Source: Calycina herbarum (lineage: Eukaryota > Ascomycota > Leotiomycetes > Helotiales > Pezizellaceae). Taken from it: a stretch of 64,000 nucleotides of DNA. Both the position numbers and the translations under genes were made by a program. Shown piece after piece: positions 24,004-35,937 of this stretch. The first letter of the stretch is position 1. Every line of letters begins with the position of its first letter. Under the pieces are notes generated by a model. The model had not been told where the DNA came from, ran no database searches, and saw only the letters and a program-made list of their open reading frames with translations. The DNA lies in assembly GCA_001414485.1 (NCBI GenBank), contig LLEY01000057.1, positions 186,001-250,000 of the forward strand, written 5' to 3'.

Positions 24004-25042
24004 TTACTTCTTCTCGTTCTCTTTTTCGTCGAGGCAGACACAGATTGCCGCCATAAGAGCCAGGTCGACTCCTGGTGCGACGGTAACGTAGTACTACAAG
24101 GGTGGTTAGTACTTGTGGAAGCTTGATGGCAATATATACCCCTCAGTCGCAAAGGATGCTGAAGGGAATAATGGACAATTTGGTGGAACGAGGACAAGGA
24201 AGAGGGGAAGGAGCGACCCAGAGTTCTGAGGTCGATCCTAGGAATAAGGCCAACGCAGGCCTGGACTCGTACCTCGACCTAGTCAGGGAAGGAACTGCCT
24301 CGCGACAGACTGGAGCGAGGTGCGCCCTCTTCCTTGATGGCTTGGAATGTTTTAGAGGGATCTGAGTATATGTGCGAAAATGTCTGGGGGAATGAAGTGA
24401 CCTAGCCTTCAATTCTCCCAGACATTTTCGCACAATGATTCCGAATATTCCAAACCTTCTGACCTCCCAGCACACGGATATATTCAAGACTCACAGTCTG
24501 CTGTCCTCCAAGCATCTCCCGCATGTTGAAAACACTCCTCGAAATCTGCGCAACAACAATTCCGCCCATCGTGATAGTGGCAGATCGATCAAGCCAATCG
24601 CCCTTGACAAGTAATTCAATGGGCGCTTGATTACTCGCATTAATGAAAGTAGCAATCATCTTCGACGTTCCAACTATTCCAAATTAGTCTCTCTCCCTCC
24701 CTCGTCGCATTCAAACTTACTAGAAAACTTCCCCTTGACCTCGAACAGAACATTTCCATCGGGGGCCTCGGCGTAAAAGGTTTTATGTATAGCAATCAAC
24801 TTCTTCCTCAAATCAAATAGCTTCTGACCACTCGCAGTCGCGAACTCCTTGCGATCTGAGAGGGAGAAGGTTGTGCCTCTGCATTGGACTACCTCGGCGC
24901 CAGATTCATCAGTGATGTGAAAGGTGTCGCCGCTGAGAGACCAGACTTTCTCTTTCATCGCAAGGACTGTTTGTTTTCCTACGCAGTAGTTGGGGTTCAC
25001 GCCCAAAGGCGGATTAACAGGTGCGAGGTTGATTTGTGCCAT
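24004..25042 (-). CDS. LURP-one-related (LOR / tubby-C2-like) protein
   Basis: Three exons, 25042-24721, 24673-24495 and 24093-24004, give 196 residues. The sequence matches the LOR family, a 12-stranded barrel around a central helix related to the tubby C-terminal domain. Seen are KQTVLAMKEKVWSLSGDTFHI, a central RKKLIAIHKTFYAE and LFEVKGKF, and the C-terminal helix VAPGVDLALMAAICVCLDE. Family members are found in plants and fungi; the biochemical role is not known, possibly lipid or membrane binding. The frame stays open upstream to 25270, but the conserved family start is at 25042. The second intron is unusually long (401 nt) and contains a hairpin at 24371-24434. Confidence 0.8.
24371..24434. 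repeat. Near-perfect inverted repeat (hairpin) in intron 2 of the LOR gene
   Basis: The arms start TGTGCGAAAATGTCTGGG at 24371 and end with its reverse complement at 24434. They are 27 and 28 bases long, with one substitution and one extra base, and leave a loop of about 9 bases. The substitution becomes a G-U pair in plus-strand RNA. It lies inside a 401-nt intron, much longer than other introns in the window. Confidence 0.85.
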
Positions 25043-26518
25043 TTTGTGAGTTGTTGTTGAATTGATTTGGGTTTGGAGGGGAGCTGTGAAGCTTTGAGGC
25101 TGGGGTCTGGTTGAAGTCGGATTTAGGGGTTTAGATTGTATGGGAGGGGTAATCGATAAGGAGCTCAGGAGGGGTTCTTCCAAAGATATTTGTAGGTACA
25201 GAAATGGAGGACGTGAATCAGATGTAGAGTTATAGATTTGTGAATCACAGATGTTCAAGAAGCTGAACAAAGCAATAGGATTGTACCAACTCTCAGGTCT
25301 TTATATATTATGTTAGTCTCAGGTCTCAACACCACAAGCTCCCGCTGCCACCTGCATGGCACAGCCCAGCCCAGCGAATCGCACTCCACTGAAACTGCCA
25401 ATCGCTGCTGGGAACAGGTCTGACCAAGCATGAAGCTATTGCTGCGCCTTGGGACCCGCATTCAGGAGCTGAATTGATGACTTCTTATTGTTGATTTTAG
25501 GAATTGATTTCCTTTTTTTACGTGATCAGCTGTAGTACGGAGTCGTCATATTACTCTGGATACTATATTTTACCGGTGCTGGATTTGAGCTTATCGATTG
25601 TATCCTAAGGGGAGCAAACATTCCTTGTTCATCTATTTTCATATGCCCTGGAGAGCCTGATGGTTGAGAAGAACCTCTTTCAAGGTTCTTCTGGCTCTTC
25701 GTCTGGATGGACAATAGCTGATCTATGATAATTCCTGGCCTCTTTGGGGACAGCGACGACTCTACAAGCTATCAGGATGCATGCAAGTTATCGTTTTAAC
25801 ATATTCATACCAACGCGATCATCTTCTCCACCAATCTCTCTCCCACCAATCTCTCTCCCACCAATCTCTCTCCCACTAAACTCCTCCCCCCCTCCCTCCC
25901 GCAATTTGTTTTCGACGATGAAAAAGCATGTATATGGAAGGGCGAGAGGGGGGGTTTATACTCTGGAATGGACAAGGTCGACGTGAGGGGGAAGGGGAAG
26001 GTGCGACCTTGGGTCCCGTCTTTCAGATGCGGTCGAGTAAGTCAGGGACCGACCTCGACATCGAGCCAGCCAGCAGGATTTCAATTGAGGGGTTGTGCCT
26101 TCCAACTTCAACGATTGCAAGATGGTTCTAGGTACCTAGAGTTTGTCTATACATGCCTCGCCAGAAACAGCCAAAGATCTCGAGAAAGAGAAGTCAAGAG
26201 CCCGCCTACATTTGCCTCGGTTCAATTTCCTCGCGCAGCCTTCGTCTTTCTCACGTTTAGTGATGCAGAAGAAGTGCTCGTATTGTGATCACCTTACTCA
26301 CTACGAGTACAAATCTCAACCATCGATGATGAATTCAATTTGTAATTCATATGGCTAATCTTATCAGCGAAACAATAGCAATAGCCGCTCTCCGTAAAAG
26401 CAAATGGGTATCTCCTCAATCCTTACGCCTTCTAATGCGATCCCAGCAAGCAAACACTCCATATATGTTCCCCATCGGGTTTTTCCATGTCCCTCCATCT
26501 ATATTATATGTGCATCAT
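25043..26518. other. Intergenic region LOR / Swi5-domain gene
   Basis: About 1.5 kb that should hold the LOR promoter and the 3' end of the Swi5 gene. A 15-bp unit CAATCTCTCTCCCAC is repeated three times around 25831-25877. No supported gene. Confidence 0.45.
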
Positions 26519-29500
26519 TCAATCCTTCAGCCCAACCCCAAACTCCTCATATAACTCCCCAATTCTCACACCTCGGTTCTCAGCAATCATTCCGATCAAC
26601 CCCTGTCCCACATCTCGAATATCATTATACTGGTGAAGGAGATGAATATGTGTTTTTACCGTTTCGGCGGCTGGGTTCCTGTTTAGGGAACTATGTTAGA
26701 TTTCGTCTCCTTATCTAGTTCATGGCGTATATAAGAGAACGAGAGGGCAAAGGAAAGAGGGAAAGGTAAGGGGACGTACTTCAATTCCTTCCTCACAGCT
26801 TCAAGCTTCTCTTTGATACGAGAGATCTCCAATTCGAGATTCGAGTTGCGAGATTGTATCGAGGCCTGCTTCAGCATTAGTAAGTGCAAATAAATTAGAG
26901 GGGAGGGAAAACAAACCACTTTCATAGCTCTCAACTCATCCACCAAGATATCGTCTTTATTCTTGACTGGTGATTTCTCCTCTTCCTCCGTAGCTTTCGT
27001 GGGACTTGCATCCTCGACCCTCGGCTTCTTCAGCGGTGGCGAAGATGGGATATTCGTTTTCGAGGGTGAAGAAAGTTCTTCAACTGCAAGAGAGGCTCTC
27101 TTTTTACTGGCTTTGCGCTTGGCCTTGGGAGAGGGAGGTGCGATAGGCGGGATATCGACGACTGTACTGGGTTGTTGAATGCTACTGCTTGAAGACGAGG
27201 AAGGTGGAGGGTCAGTGAGTCGCGAATCGGAACTTGCTGGTATGATGATTACCTTGCAAGTGGTGATACTTTCTTTTGGCTCTTGGTTGGGACGTGCTTT
27301 TACCGATTCTGAGCCTTGGACTTGGAGCTTTGTGGTACCCGGCTCGAAGATTCTGTCTCCCGCAGGGGGAATCTTGGGTTCTTCAGCTTGCAAAGATAGA
27401 GGCGGTAGAATGGGCTTTTCAGATTTGGGAGTACCTAACTCCTCTTCGGCATTTTTGGAATCCAAGTGAGCTGCTTTTTCTGGCGACAGAAGACTAGAAG
27501 GTTGTGCTGAAGACTCTTCGAGGCTTTCGGTGGACAATGTATTAATTGTGGCTTCCGTCGCAAGGACCGGCACTGGAGCCTTCTCGCCAGTCGACTTGAT
27601 CTTCTCAACAACTTCATTGTTCTTTTCCAAGTTTGGTTCTGGACTTTTGTTCGTTGTTTCGCTAAGTTGTAATTTGGCTTCCACAATTGGATTGATGGCA
27701 ATAGATCCAACACTCTGACCCGTGACTTCATTCGAATCGTTGACTTGATCGGTGCAACCATCTTTCTCCAGCTCTTTGATACTCGTCGTGACATCTGCAG
27801 AGTTATCCATGGCATTATTAGCATCGTCCATTTCAACCTGCCTTGAAACTCCATCTCCCGTTCCTTTGACTGCCAAGTTTTGCTCATCTGTGATAGACTC
27901 TGCATCGTCAAGACTGATATCGCTGTCTGGTATCTCCATCCTCCTAGGTTTGTACGAAATATCATCTTGTCCTACGATTGTAGCTGGTAGAGTAAGCTCA
28001 TCCTCAGGGATGTCCACCTCTTCATTTGGCTTAGGTAAGACGCCTTGTGGGTCGCCGATTTTATTGTCCGGCATTTCAGCCTCAGCAGTCGTTTCTCCCA
28101 AATCAACTCCAGTTCCAGTACCCATTCTCAGTTCTTCAATAACAGCAACTTCTTGGGGTAAAAGTGGAGCAACGGGAGAAGGGATACCAATCTCTGACAA
28201 TTCCTGCTCTACTGTACTAATTTCAAATGTCTTCTCTCCTGATTTAGCTCCGTGATTTTGTAGAGCAACGTTCTCCTTCGACGACAATAGTGTGGCAACA
28301 GGAGGAATAATCTCACTGCTCTGCATCTCTTCCCCTGAAGCTGTCCCGGGTTCGTCTTCGTTTGGTGTGGCTTCTAGGTCCGTGGAAGAGAATGATCGTT
28401 GAGGCGGAAGCATCGTAGCTGGTAAATCAATTTCACGACTCGACGACTCCATTTCAGCCGTTCCTGGAGTTGGGTTTATTGATCCAGCTTCCAAATTTTG
28501 AGAAATGACGTCGTGTTCTAGTGGGTCTATAACATTGGGATCAAGTTTCTCACTGCTTGAGGTTTTGATCCCTGCGTGGTCTGCATTCGTGATAGGTGTT
28601 CCATCCTCTTTGTTATCAGACGAAACCTTGGGATGAACATCTCCGCCATTCAAAGACATGACAATCGGCAGCTCCATAGTAACAGACGGGTCGATAAATT
28701 CGAAATCCTCCCCTTCAGAGTTTTCAATGGTTGTTGCTTCGGTTGCGTCGCTGTGTAGTTCTTTCGAAATTTCGTTCTCGATAATTGGCGTATGCTCCAG
28801 TTCCAATTTGGTGGCAGATATCCCAATCCCAGTTGAATTGATTTCTTCCTCGGAAGTATGATTGATTGAATCATTTTCCGGGTGCTCATCTGGGGATATG
28901 ACCAACGTTTGGCACACAATCTCCGATAGTCCATCCTTCGAAGAATCAACAACATCTGTGACTTCCAAAATCTTCTTCGCCGTCTCTGGTGCTTGCTCAC
29001 TCAAGTCGAAAATAGGCTGGAACGCGGGGTTTTGACTCTCTCCCAGAATTTCAGACTCGGTCTCTTTCGTATAAGTATTCTGAATCGCGAGTTCTTGACT
29101 ATCCTCCAGAAGTTCAGACTCGATATCTTTCGTATCAGTATTCTGAATGGCGGGTTCTTGACTGTCCTCCAAAATTTGAGACTCGGTTTCTTTCGTATGG
29201 GCGGTTTGGATGGAATGTTCTTGACTGTCGTCCAGAATTTTAGATGCACCCTCTTGTGTCCGAGTAGTCAAAAGGGCGCCCTCAACCAGATCCCCTCTCT
29301 CCTCGTCCAAATAATCAACCACTCCGTCCGTAGAAGCAGCAACCAGTTCCACGAAAGGCGTATCAGCAACGGTCTCTTCCTCCCCAGATTCCCCATTCAT
29401 TCTCGGGGTCTCAGGTCCAGGACGGTCCAAGTACTCCTCCTCTTTCTCCCCCTCAATGCCCTCACTGTCAGGAATCTCAATGCTCGACCTCTCAGCACTG

Positions 29501-30036
29501 AAGCCCCCTCGAAGACCAGATTGCAAACTGAGCGGTAATTCCTCTCCGCGGCTGTCCTGATTTCCTTCTCTCTCCACTTCGTCGTCCTCATCCCCAAAAC
29601 CAAGTGCCTTCTCCATATCAGCGCGTTGATCCCGATGACTATGAAAACCAGGTAACGTAGAGAACGGCGGACTCGAAGACGGAATTCCCGAGAGTACAAG
29701 ACCACGTTCCTCTTTCCCTCTAAACACGTTTAAAGCAGGACCCTCTGGAGTGCCGGCAAAACTCACACCCAAAAACAAATCCCGATAAACACCAGGTGTA
29801 TTCTCGACCGTTGTCCCACTGAGATAACTCAATTGCTTAGGCGTAGTCGACAACCGAACTTGATCTCGTCCAACTTCTGGTGCTGTAAGAAAAGCCTGAT
29901 CGTGAATCTTCCATTCATTCTCCGGAGTGGACTTGGATCCCAATTGTTGCGTTTCTGGCATGGTTGACAGTTGTTCCGTGACCTGGGTGACTTCCAGCTG
30001 GCTGGGGAGATCCGATGACGCGTTTGGAGGATCCAT
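26519..30036 (-). CDS. Swi5-domain DNA repair protein with a ~1,000-residue acidic extension
   Basis: Three exons, 30036-26917, 26865-26780 and 26678-26519, give 1,121 residues. The last 80 residues are a clear Swi5/Sae3 module: a coiled-coil stretch NLELEISRIKEKLEAVRKELK, then ETVKTHIHLLHQYNDIRDVGQGL and ENRGVRIGELYEEFGVG. Swi5 with Sfr1/Mei5 stimulates Rad51 and Dmc1 strand exchange. Known yeast Swi5 and Sae3 proteins are under 100 residues, so the long N-terminal part, rich in Glu, Ser, Thr and Pro and probably disordered, is remarkable. It holds four copies of a 21-residue repeat (residues about 262-340, core ILEDSQEPAIQNT) and a basic, NLS-like PKAKRKASKKRA. The first donor is a weaker GTTTGT. 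At the last intron two in-frame acceptors lie 12 nt apart (26690 and 26678). A join of two genes cannot be excluded without RNA data, but the frame is continuous. Confidence 0.8.
29020..29255 (-). repeat. Coding tandem repeat, 63-bp unit
   Basis: The plus-strand word TTCTTGACT recurs at 29092, 29155 and 29218, an exact 63-base spacing, with flanking similarity over about four units. It encodes the 21-residue repeat in the N-terminal part of the Swi5-domain protein. The period is a multiple of three, so frame is kept. Confidence 0.85.
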
Positions 30037-30653
30037 GTTTGGCTTTCAATTCATGAGTTGGCTGTATTTCGAGGTGTAGGAGGATAGGTAGTTCATCGAA
30101 GATATATTGGGTGTTGGGTCTTCATGTTTCGTTGATGTCGAGGAGAAGAGGTGTCGAGTTTGGGAGTTGGATGGGAAACGCGATCTTGGCGCGCTGTCAC
30201 GGGACTACCCTCGATTTCCGATTCTAGGTTTGTGTTTTCGTGCACAATTCTGGGAGCACCACGAAGGTCAGGCTTTGAAGTCATACGCATGATTTCTTTT
30301 GAACTTTGAGAATTACGAGATTTATAGCTCGGCGAGCTGGATTCAAGATTTATATCAAATATCTTTTGATACAGTCACAATAAAAATCACCAAAATCTCT
30401 GGTAACAAATATTGAGGGCGAATGGAATATCTGATTATACCTAGCCATTATAACCAGCAACCAGGATCTCGGAAAGGAGGGTGATGATATATCTCTGATT
30501 GGCCCATCCATGCGGAGCCAGAAACGCCTCGAGTTGGAAGACAAATGATAAAACAATCCATCTTCCAAGAAAAATGGCCATTTCCCTTTCTCTCGTCTCC
30601 TCAAAATATCCCACCCCCGAAGCAGAAAGAGTATAATAACCCCGCCCACTCGC
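30037..30653. other. Intergenic region Swi5-domain gene / eIF6
   Basis: A 617-bp stretch between two tandem minus-strand genes, expected to hold the Swi5 gene promoter and the eIF6 3' UTR. Nothing else seen. Confidence 0.5.
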
Positions 30654-31790
30654 TCAATAAAACGACTCGACCATAGTATCCTTCAAGCTCGAATTTATCG
30701 CTCCAGGACCCTGGCCCTCCCCAAGTCTGAATACACTCTCCACAACACTCAGTTCCGTCGCCGTAGTGTCTAACCCCGTAACCGCAAGCCAATCATTAAC
30801 CACCATCCCAGCACCAACAACACTGCTACCTCTGTTTACCGATCCGGCTACGAGAGGGACTTGTAGTAAACTGGAAAGCTCGTCTTGGTCTTGGATACTG
30901 GTTTTTGGGTGGACGATACCTCCTTGGTTGGATAGGGCCATATAGGAACCGACAAGGACGTTGTCAGCGATGGTTTGACGGAAGACTTCGACTCCTAGGA
31001 CATCCGCGATTATTTCTTCGGTTTCGCGTTCGAGATCAGGGTGGACGAGGGCGACGTGGTCGTTGGAGACAATGACATTGCCTAATGCTGAGAGTCTCTC
31101 TTCTATCCTCTGATCTGCTGTTAGCATATTCCCTGGCCCGTTTTCGAGTGGAGCTCTCCTGGCATACCTGTATCTTGACTTCGTCCGGTAAACTATTTCG
31201 CAGATGTTGTAACTCTTGATCTGTTGTACTCGTAGGAACTAGTAGACCCTTTCGGTTTCTGCGAATCCAATATCAGCGCCTGTGTTTCCTCTAGCCCTCA
31301 GTTTCATGAGGAAATACAACATACCCAGCAGTCATTCGTCCAATAATCCTCGTTCCAGCAATCGTCGCATGGATAATTGGAATAACATCTTGCAACTCAG
31401 ACTCAAAGACACTATACGCAACCTAATCAGCATCCCATCGCATATCCAATCCAACATCCACATCCAAAGCCCAGTATATATCCGTCTCGATCGCGTGCGC
31501 GGGGGAAAAACGAACCTGTAGAAATTCTCGCTGGCGCCAACAGCAACCAAAGCATAAGAATTCGTCAACGTCGAAAAGACACCAACCCTAAAGCACTACG
31601 CATTAGCAAAGTCCCTCTTCCCAAATATGCAATCCCCAGACTCTTCCAGCCCATAGCAGCCCGCGCATTCCCAAAATGCCATCCGGAGGAGGGGCACGAA
31701 AATCGCAACGAAGAAAAAAGAGGGGCAAATCGCAATGCCAAATCCTCCCACTTACTCATTGCTATTCTCAAACTGTGCTCGAACCGCCAT
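30654..31790 (-). CDS. TIF6: Eukaryotic translation initiation factor 6 (ribosome anti-association factor)
   Basis: Five exons, 31790-31756, 31587-31516, 31411-31325, 31258-31168 and 31109-30654, give 246 residues, the normal eIF6 size. The N-terminus [21 protein letters not shown] and the blocks [49 protein letters not shown] and [23 protein letters not shown] are diagnostic. The protein binds the 60S subunit, acts in its nucleolar maturation and keeps it from joining 40S until released. The third to fifth repeats of the pentein fold include [21 protein letters not shown]. Four introns in the first 285 coding bases is the highest density in the window; intron 1 is 168 nt. Confidence 0.95.
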
Positions 31791-32862
31791 ATTGTAGGTA
31801 ATTTCCCTCGGTTGTAATTGTTTCCTCTCTGTGTTAACTATTAAGCCTTTGTCAAGGGCAAAGGATAGGCAGGAAGTGTAGATTGTTGTGCGGTGGTGGA
31901 AAATGTAGATGTTCTTGCTCCTCTGCCTTTGCGCCTGAGCCTCGCTTCTTATGTGGAAATGGCCGCCAGAGGATTTCAGTGGTAAGCCGGCGCTAAGCAG
32001 GGATCTTTGCTCAGCGGGATGAGGTGCGGCGAACTTGAGCAAGACAGAAGATGGCTCATAATGACTCGATTCCTCAAAGGATAATGAGTGGTGGCGCAAG
32101 GCTCTGTAACCACATACTTGGACCCCGGATGAGTCGAGGAGTGACTCTTTTTAATGCACATGCACAATAATTTTACGAGGCTCTTTACAGAGGCCGTGTT
32201 GCAGTTGGAATCTACAGTGACTCGTGCAGGTCGAGAAGTGGTCGATGGCTGTGTAAAAGGCATTCGGGGTTCGGGCGTTCGGTGTACTTGAGCTGCGATG
32301 TTACTTTCAGGAGAGTGGAACTTCTCTTTCAGTGAGATTGATTGCTGGAACCGATTTCTCTCACTGCCTCGAACACGGTCATGCATCTCACTGTTCACCT
32401 GTCATGTAATCAAGGGCAATTGTAAAAGAGAGAATGACCTCTGTACTTTCCGCTCCCACCACCTATACAACAAGAATACAAAAGCAAGTATCTACTGTCT
32501 ATCCTCAGACGTATCCATTTCCAATCCTCCATCCATCCCTATTATACTGAAAGGAAATCTCAATAAACAACGCCCGATGATGCCGTGGCATCAGGATGCT
32601 TTGCGCTAATATGCAACGCCAACAGCTATGTACTAAAAGACACTCCCTCTTTCGATTTTTGGTAACACTGCAGTTACCAGTAACACGCTGAAGCAAGTTA
32701 GTCACCAACTGCTTTTCTCTTCTTTTCCCATGCGCTCGCTATTCCACGAGCCGTTCGAGTATGTGTGTGAGGAATATATATCATGTCAATTTCGTACATG
32801 TGTAATGTACTGATAAAGTTGTACTATAGAAGAAATTCAAACGAGTTTGATGTCAATTTGGA
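31791..32862. other. Intergenic region eIF6 / RGG protein
   Basis: About 1.07 kb that should hold the eIF6 promoter and the 3' UTR of the next gene. No supported open frame. Confidence 0.5.
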
Positions 32863-35800
32863 TTACTTTGGTCCTTGGTGGGATTTGTTCCACGATGGAC
32901 CAAACCATTGTCCAGGAGCTGCCATGCTTGGAGGAGGAGGCAGATTGCTTCTGTTTTGAGGAGGCGCAGGTCTCAATTCTCGAAATCCGGGCCCAACTGG
33001 TGGTCCACCTGGTATTGGCGATTGTGTCAAATGCCCGTTCATCATATCATCATGTCTTTGGGGCCCATTTACGGGATTGAATCCTGAAGGGAACCCGTTG
33101 AGTCGTTGAGGCCCATTCATACCACCCATGTCGTTCATACCGTTCATACCATGATTGATGCCATTAAGTAGCTGGACCCCATTCATGATATTGAGTCCTG
33201 GCGGTCGGTTCATGATGCTAGGTCCTTGAGGGCCAGCAGCCCCGTGAAATATTTGAGGGTTTTGCGGTAACGGCGGTGCACGTGGTGATGTATATGGAGA
33301 ATGTGAAGGTCCTGGGCCTGAATATGGCACAAATGTACTGTGTGCTGGTGGTGGTCGATGTTGAGGGGCATGTTGAGGAAGATGTTGAGATGGATGTTGA
33401 GATGGACTCGGAGCTGCTGCCCAAGGATTTTGTTGCGGTCGGTATTCTCTGAAGGTTGGCATGTTTCCTCGTGTGTCTGCAGCATCTGCGAGAGCAACGA
33501 GACCCGCGAGTCCTGAAGTCTGATTGACGACGGGAGGAGCAGGATGGGGTTTCGGAGCAACTGGTTGGTATGGTGTTTGGTATCCTGTATCTCGAACTGG
33601 ATCGTAGCCCTGAGACCGTTGCGGAGCGGGAGCAGGAGGAGGAGCAGGCGCATGCATACTTGCAACAGGCGAGAAGTGATGAATTGGACCTGGCGCCCTT
33701 GGAGAAAATTGTTGAGGAAGAGGTTTCGGAGCGGGAGAGTCAGAGACTTTGACCTTTAGCGAATCAACTCTTTCAGATTCCGCTTCGTTGACAGCGGAAA
33801 GAAGTTCCTCGTCAATAATCTTCTCCGGTTCCTCTTCAACTACCTGCTCTGGAGTTGTTGGCCTTGGCGGATCAAGAACTGACAAATCACTCAGCGTCGA
33901 GTTCATCTTCACTTTAGCTTCTATTTCCTCCCATTCAGCTGTGGTTCGAAGGATCCATTCACTTCTTGATGTCAAGAAAACATTCTTGTCTTCATCCAGA
34001 AGTTTGCGATTTCTTCTCGTCTCTTCGATGACGACAACAGGGCTCGTAGGGGCGAGAGGCTTCGACCAATCGGTTGGTGGACGAAAGGGAGGATCAACAC
34101 ATTCAATATGAGTAGGGTTCTCCGAGGTGGGAAGAGGCAGTCCATAAGTAGGGTGCACTTTGAAAGTCCGAACCATCTCTTCGTCCAAGTCCTCCTTTTT
34201 GTTGCGAGCTGAGTTGTGTCCTCTAGCAACTTGATCAAAATGAACCCTTTTTGGATTTGGATCAGGGTCCATCCCAAGATATTGCTGCTCGTTTCGGTTA
34301 TTCTTTCTGACGTGATGTTTTCGGATACCTATTTCATCTTGGTCAAAGGTAACTGGGGCATCACCCACAATCCGATTTTGTGGGGCTTCTCCATTACGAG
34401 GTGTTGGTTTCTTTGGGACTTTGACGCCATATTGATCTGTTGATTGCTCTTCGCCTTGTGCTTCAGTGTTATCAGTCTCGGTGTCCTCCCCAGAGACTTC
34501 AGCAGGCGTTGCTGCTGCGGATGGAAAATCGGGAAGAAGTGCCGGTAATTCAGGCATATCCGGTGTATCAGTGACCGCGGCTTGAGGCTGATATAAAGCA
34601 CTGCCCTTGCTGTTCTTTATTCGTCTACTCTTGTCGCCGCTAGCTTTTTGCATTTTACGTTGCCAGGCATTTTTTTGCTCCGGCGTCATGAACTCCCAAA
34701 AATCCGCGGGATGTTGCTCAGGCACATCTTGGTCTTGGAATCTATCATCTGCCAAGGTCTATACAAAGGTTAATAAGGTGATTATGAACATATGTAAAGA
34801 TGTCCTTACCCAGTTATATGGAGTTGCTATCGAATGAACTATGGTTGGAGGTGGAGGAAGCCTCTTAACCACCTTATCATCGACCTAAAACACATCAGTA
34901 TCAACAACAGTTGAGCAATACGGTACACTAACAGGGCGATAGAATGGTGTATTTTCCAGTCTTTGGTGTGAAAACCACTGTCTGCAAACATGAATGGCTT
35001 TTTGCTTGACCTTGGCTTCAGAAATCTCTGCAACCTCTTCGATTTGAGCCTAAAAATGTTTTAGTGATTTCGCAAACTATGAGAAGTAACAACCACTTAC
35101 CATAAATTGCATTGCAACATACTCCTGATTCTGTGCCAATTGGCGCTGCAGATACGCTTGTTTCAGCCGGAAATCCGAATTCAATTTGTCGATTCGTTTT
35201 TGATATGCATCATCCAATGCTTGAGTGGTCTCGGTACACTCTGGGAGAGTCTCATGATAATGAAAGTCTGCTTTGATGGTTTCGAGTGATTTTTCGGCAA
35301 GAACAAGTAGAGCAGTTTTTTGAAATGATGCCACTTGCTTGTATTGATGTTTCAGCGCTGCGCGACGATGGTAAAGCGCTTGGATTCGGGCGTTGTCAGA
35401 CTTTTTTACTCGGTGACCACCACGACCTCTTAGCGCTTTTGGAGCAACTGGAGATTCGGCGACTGGAGTACCTCGAGAACCAAGTCCAGAACCTCCTCGT
35501 CCACCTCTGCCCCGTCCACGACCTCCTCGACCTCGGCCGCGACCCCTGCCAAAGGCACCTCTACCACTGGGTGCGTCATTGATTTGATCTTGATTCTGTT
35601 CATCTGATGAAGAATCGGTGGGACTATCGACTTTGACGTCTGGGACATCGAAATCATTCATTTCCGGTAATTCTGGCTCAGGAGTTTTTGGTGGTGTTCC
35701 AGACGATGTCTTTCTGGGTTTCTTGGCGGGCGGGTCAGGGAATTCAGCCTCCTCATTATCACGACTTTGAGGAGAGCTCGTCGGCGTCTTTTGATCAGAC

Positions 35801-35937
35801 GGAGAACTACCGGGCGAACTCATGTCGGAAACTTTGCGCTTTGATCTAGTGCCGTATATGATGTGATTTGAATCGCTTTTGTCCTGGTGGGCAGAAGCTG
35901 AAGATGTCTCGTGCCGATTGCGTCGTACTGGGGCCAT
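32863..35937 (-). CDS. Large RGG- and proline-rich protein, function not recognised
   Basis: Four exons, 35937-35101, 35049-34933, 34884-34810 and 34758-32863, all phase-0 joins, give 974 residues. I do not recognise the family. The first 125 residues are Ser/Pro-rich with basic SKRKVSD and AKKPRKTSS patches that may be nuclear signals. An RGG/GRGRGG block follows (about residues 124-155), typical of RNA-binding proteins. A long predicted helical region runs from about 185 into exon 2 (ALYHRRAALKHQYKQVASFQ, later LNSDFRLKQAYLQRQLAQN). A PADFWEFMTPEQKNAWQRKMQ segment comes after exon 4 begins. The last 400 residues are Pro/Gln/His-rich with NGMNGMN repeats, probably disordered. A chromatin or RNA-processing role is plausible but not shown. 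Confidence 0.75.

Noticed and set aside
25826..25880. Threefold repeat CAATCTCTCTCCCAC as a CRISPR-like array
   Set aside because: Units are directly adjacent with no spacers; it is a simple tandem repeat in a eukaryote.
24004..30036. Possible gene cluster of co-functional minus-strand genes
   Set aside because: LOR, Swi5-domain protein and eIF6 share strand only; no pathway link and normal intergenic spacing.
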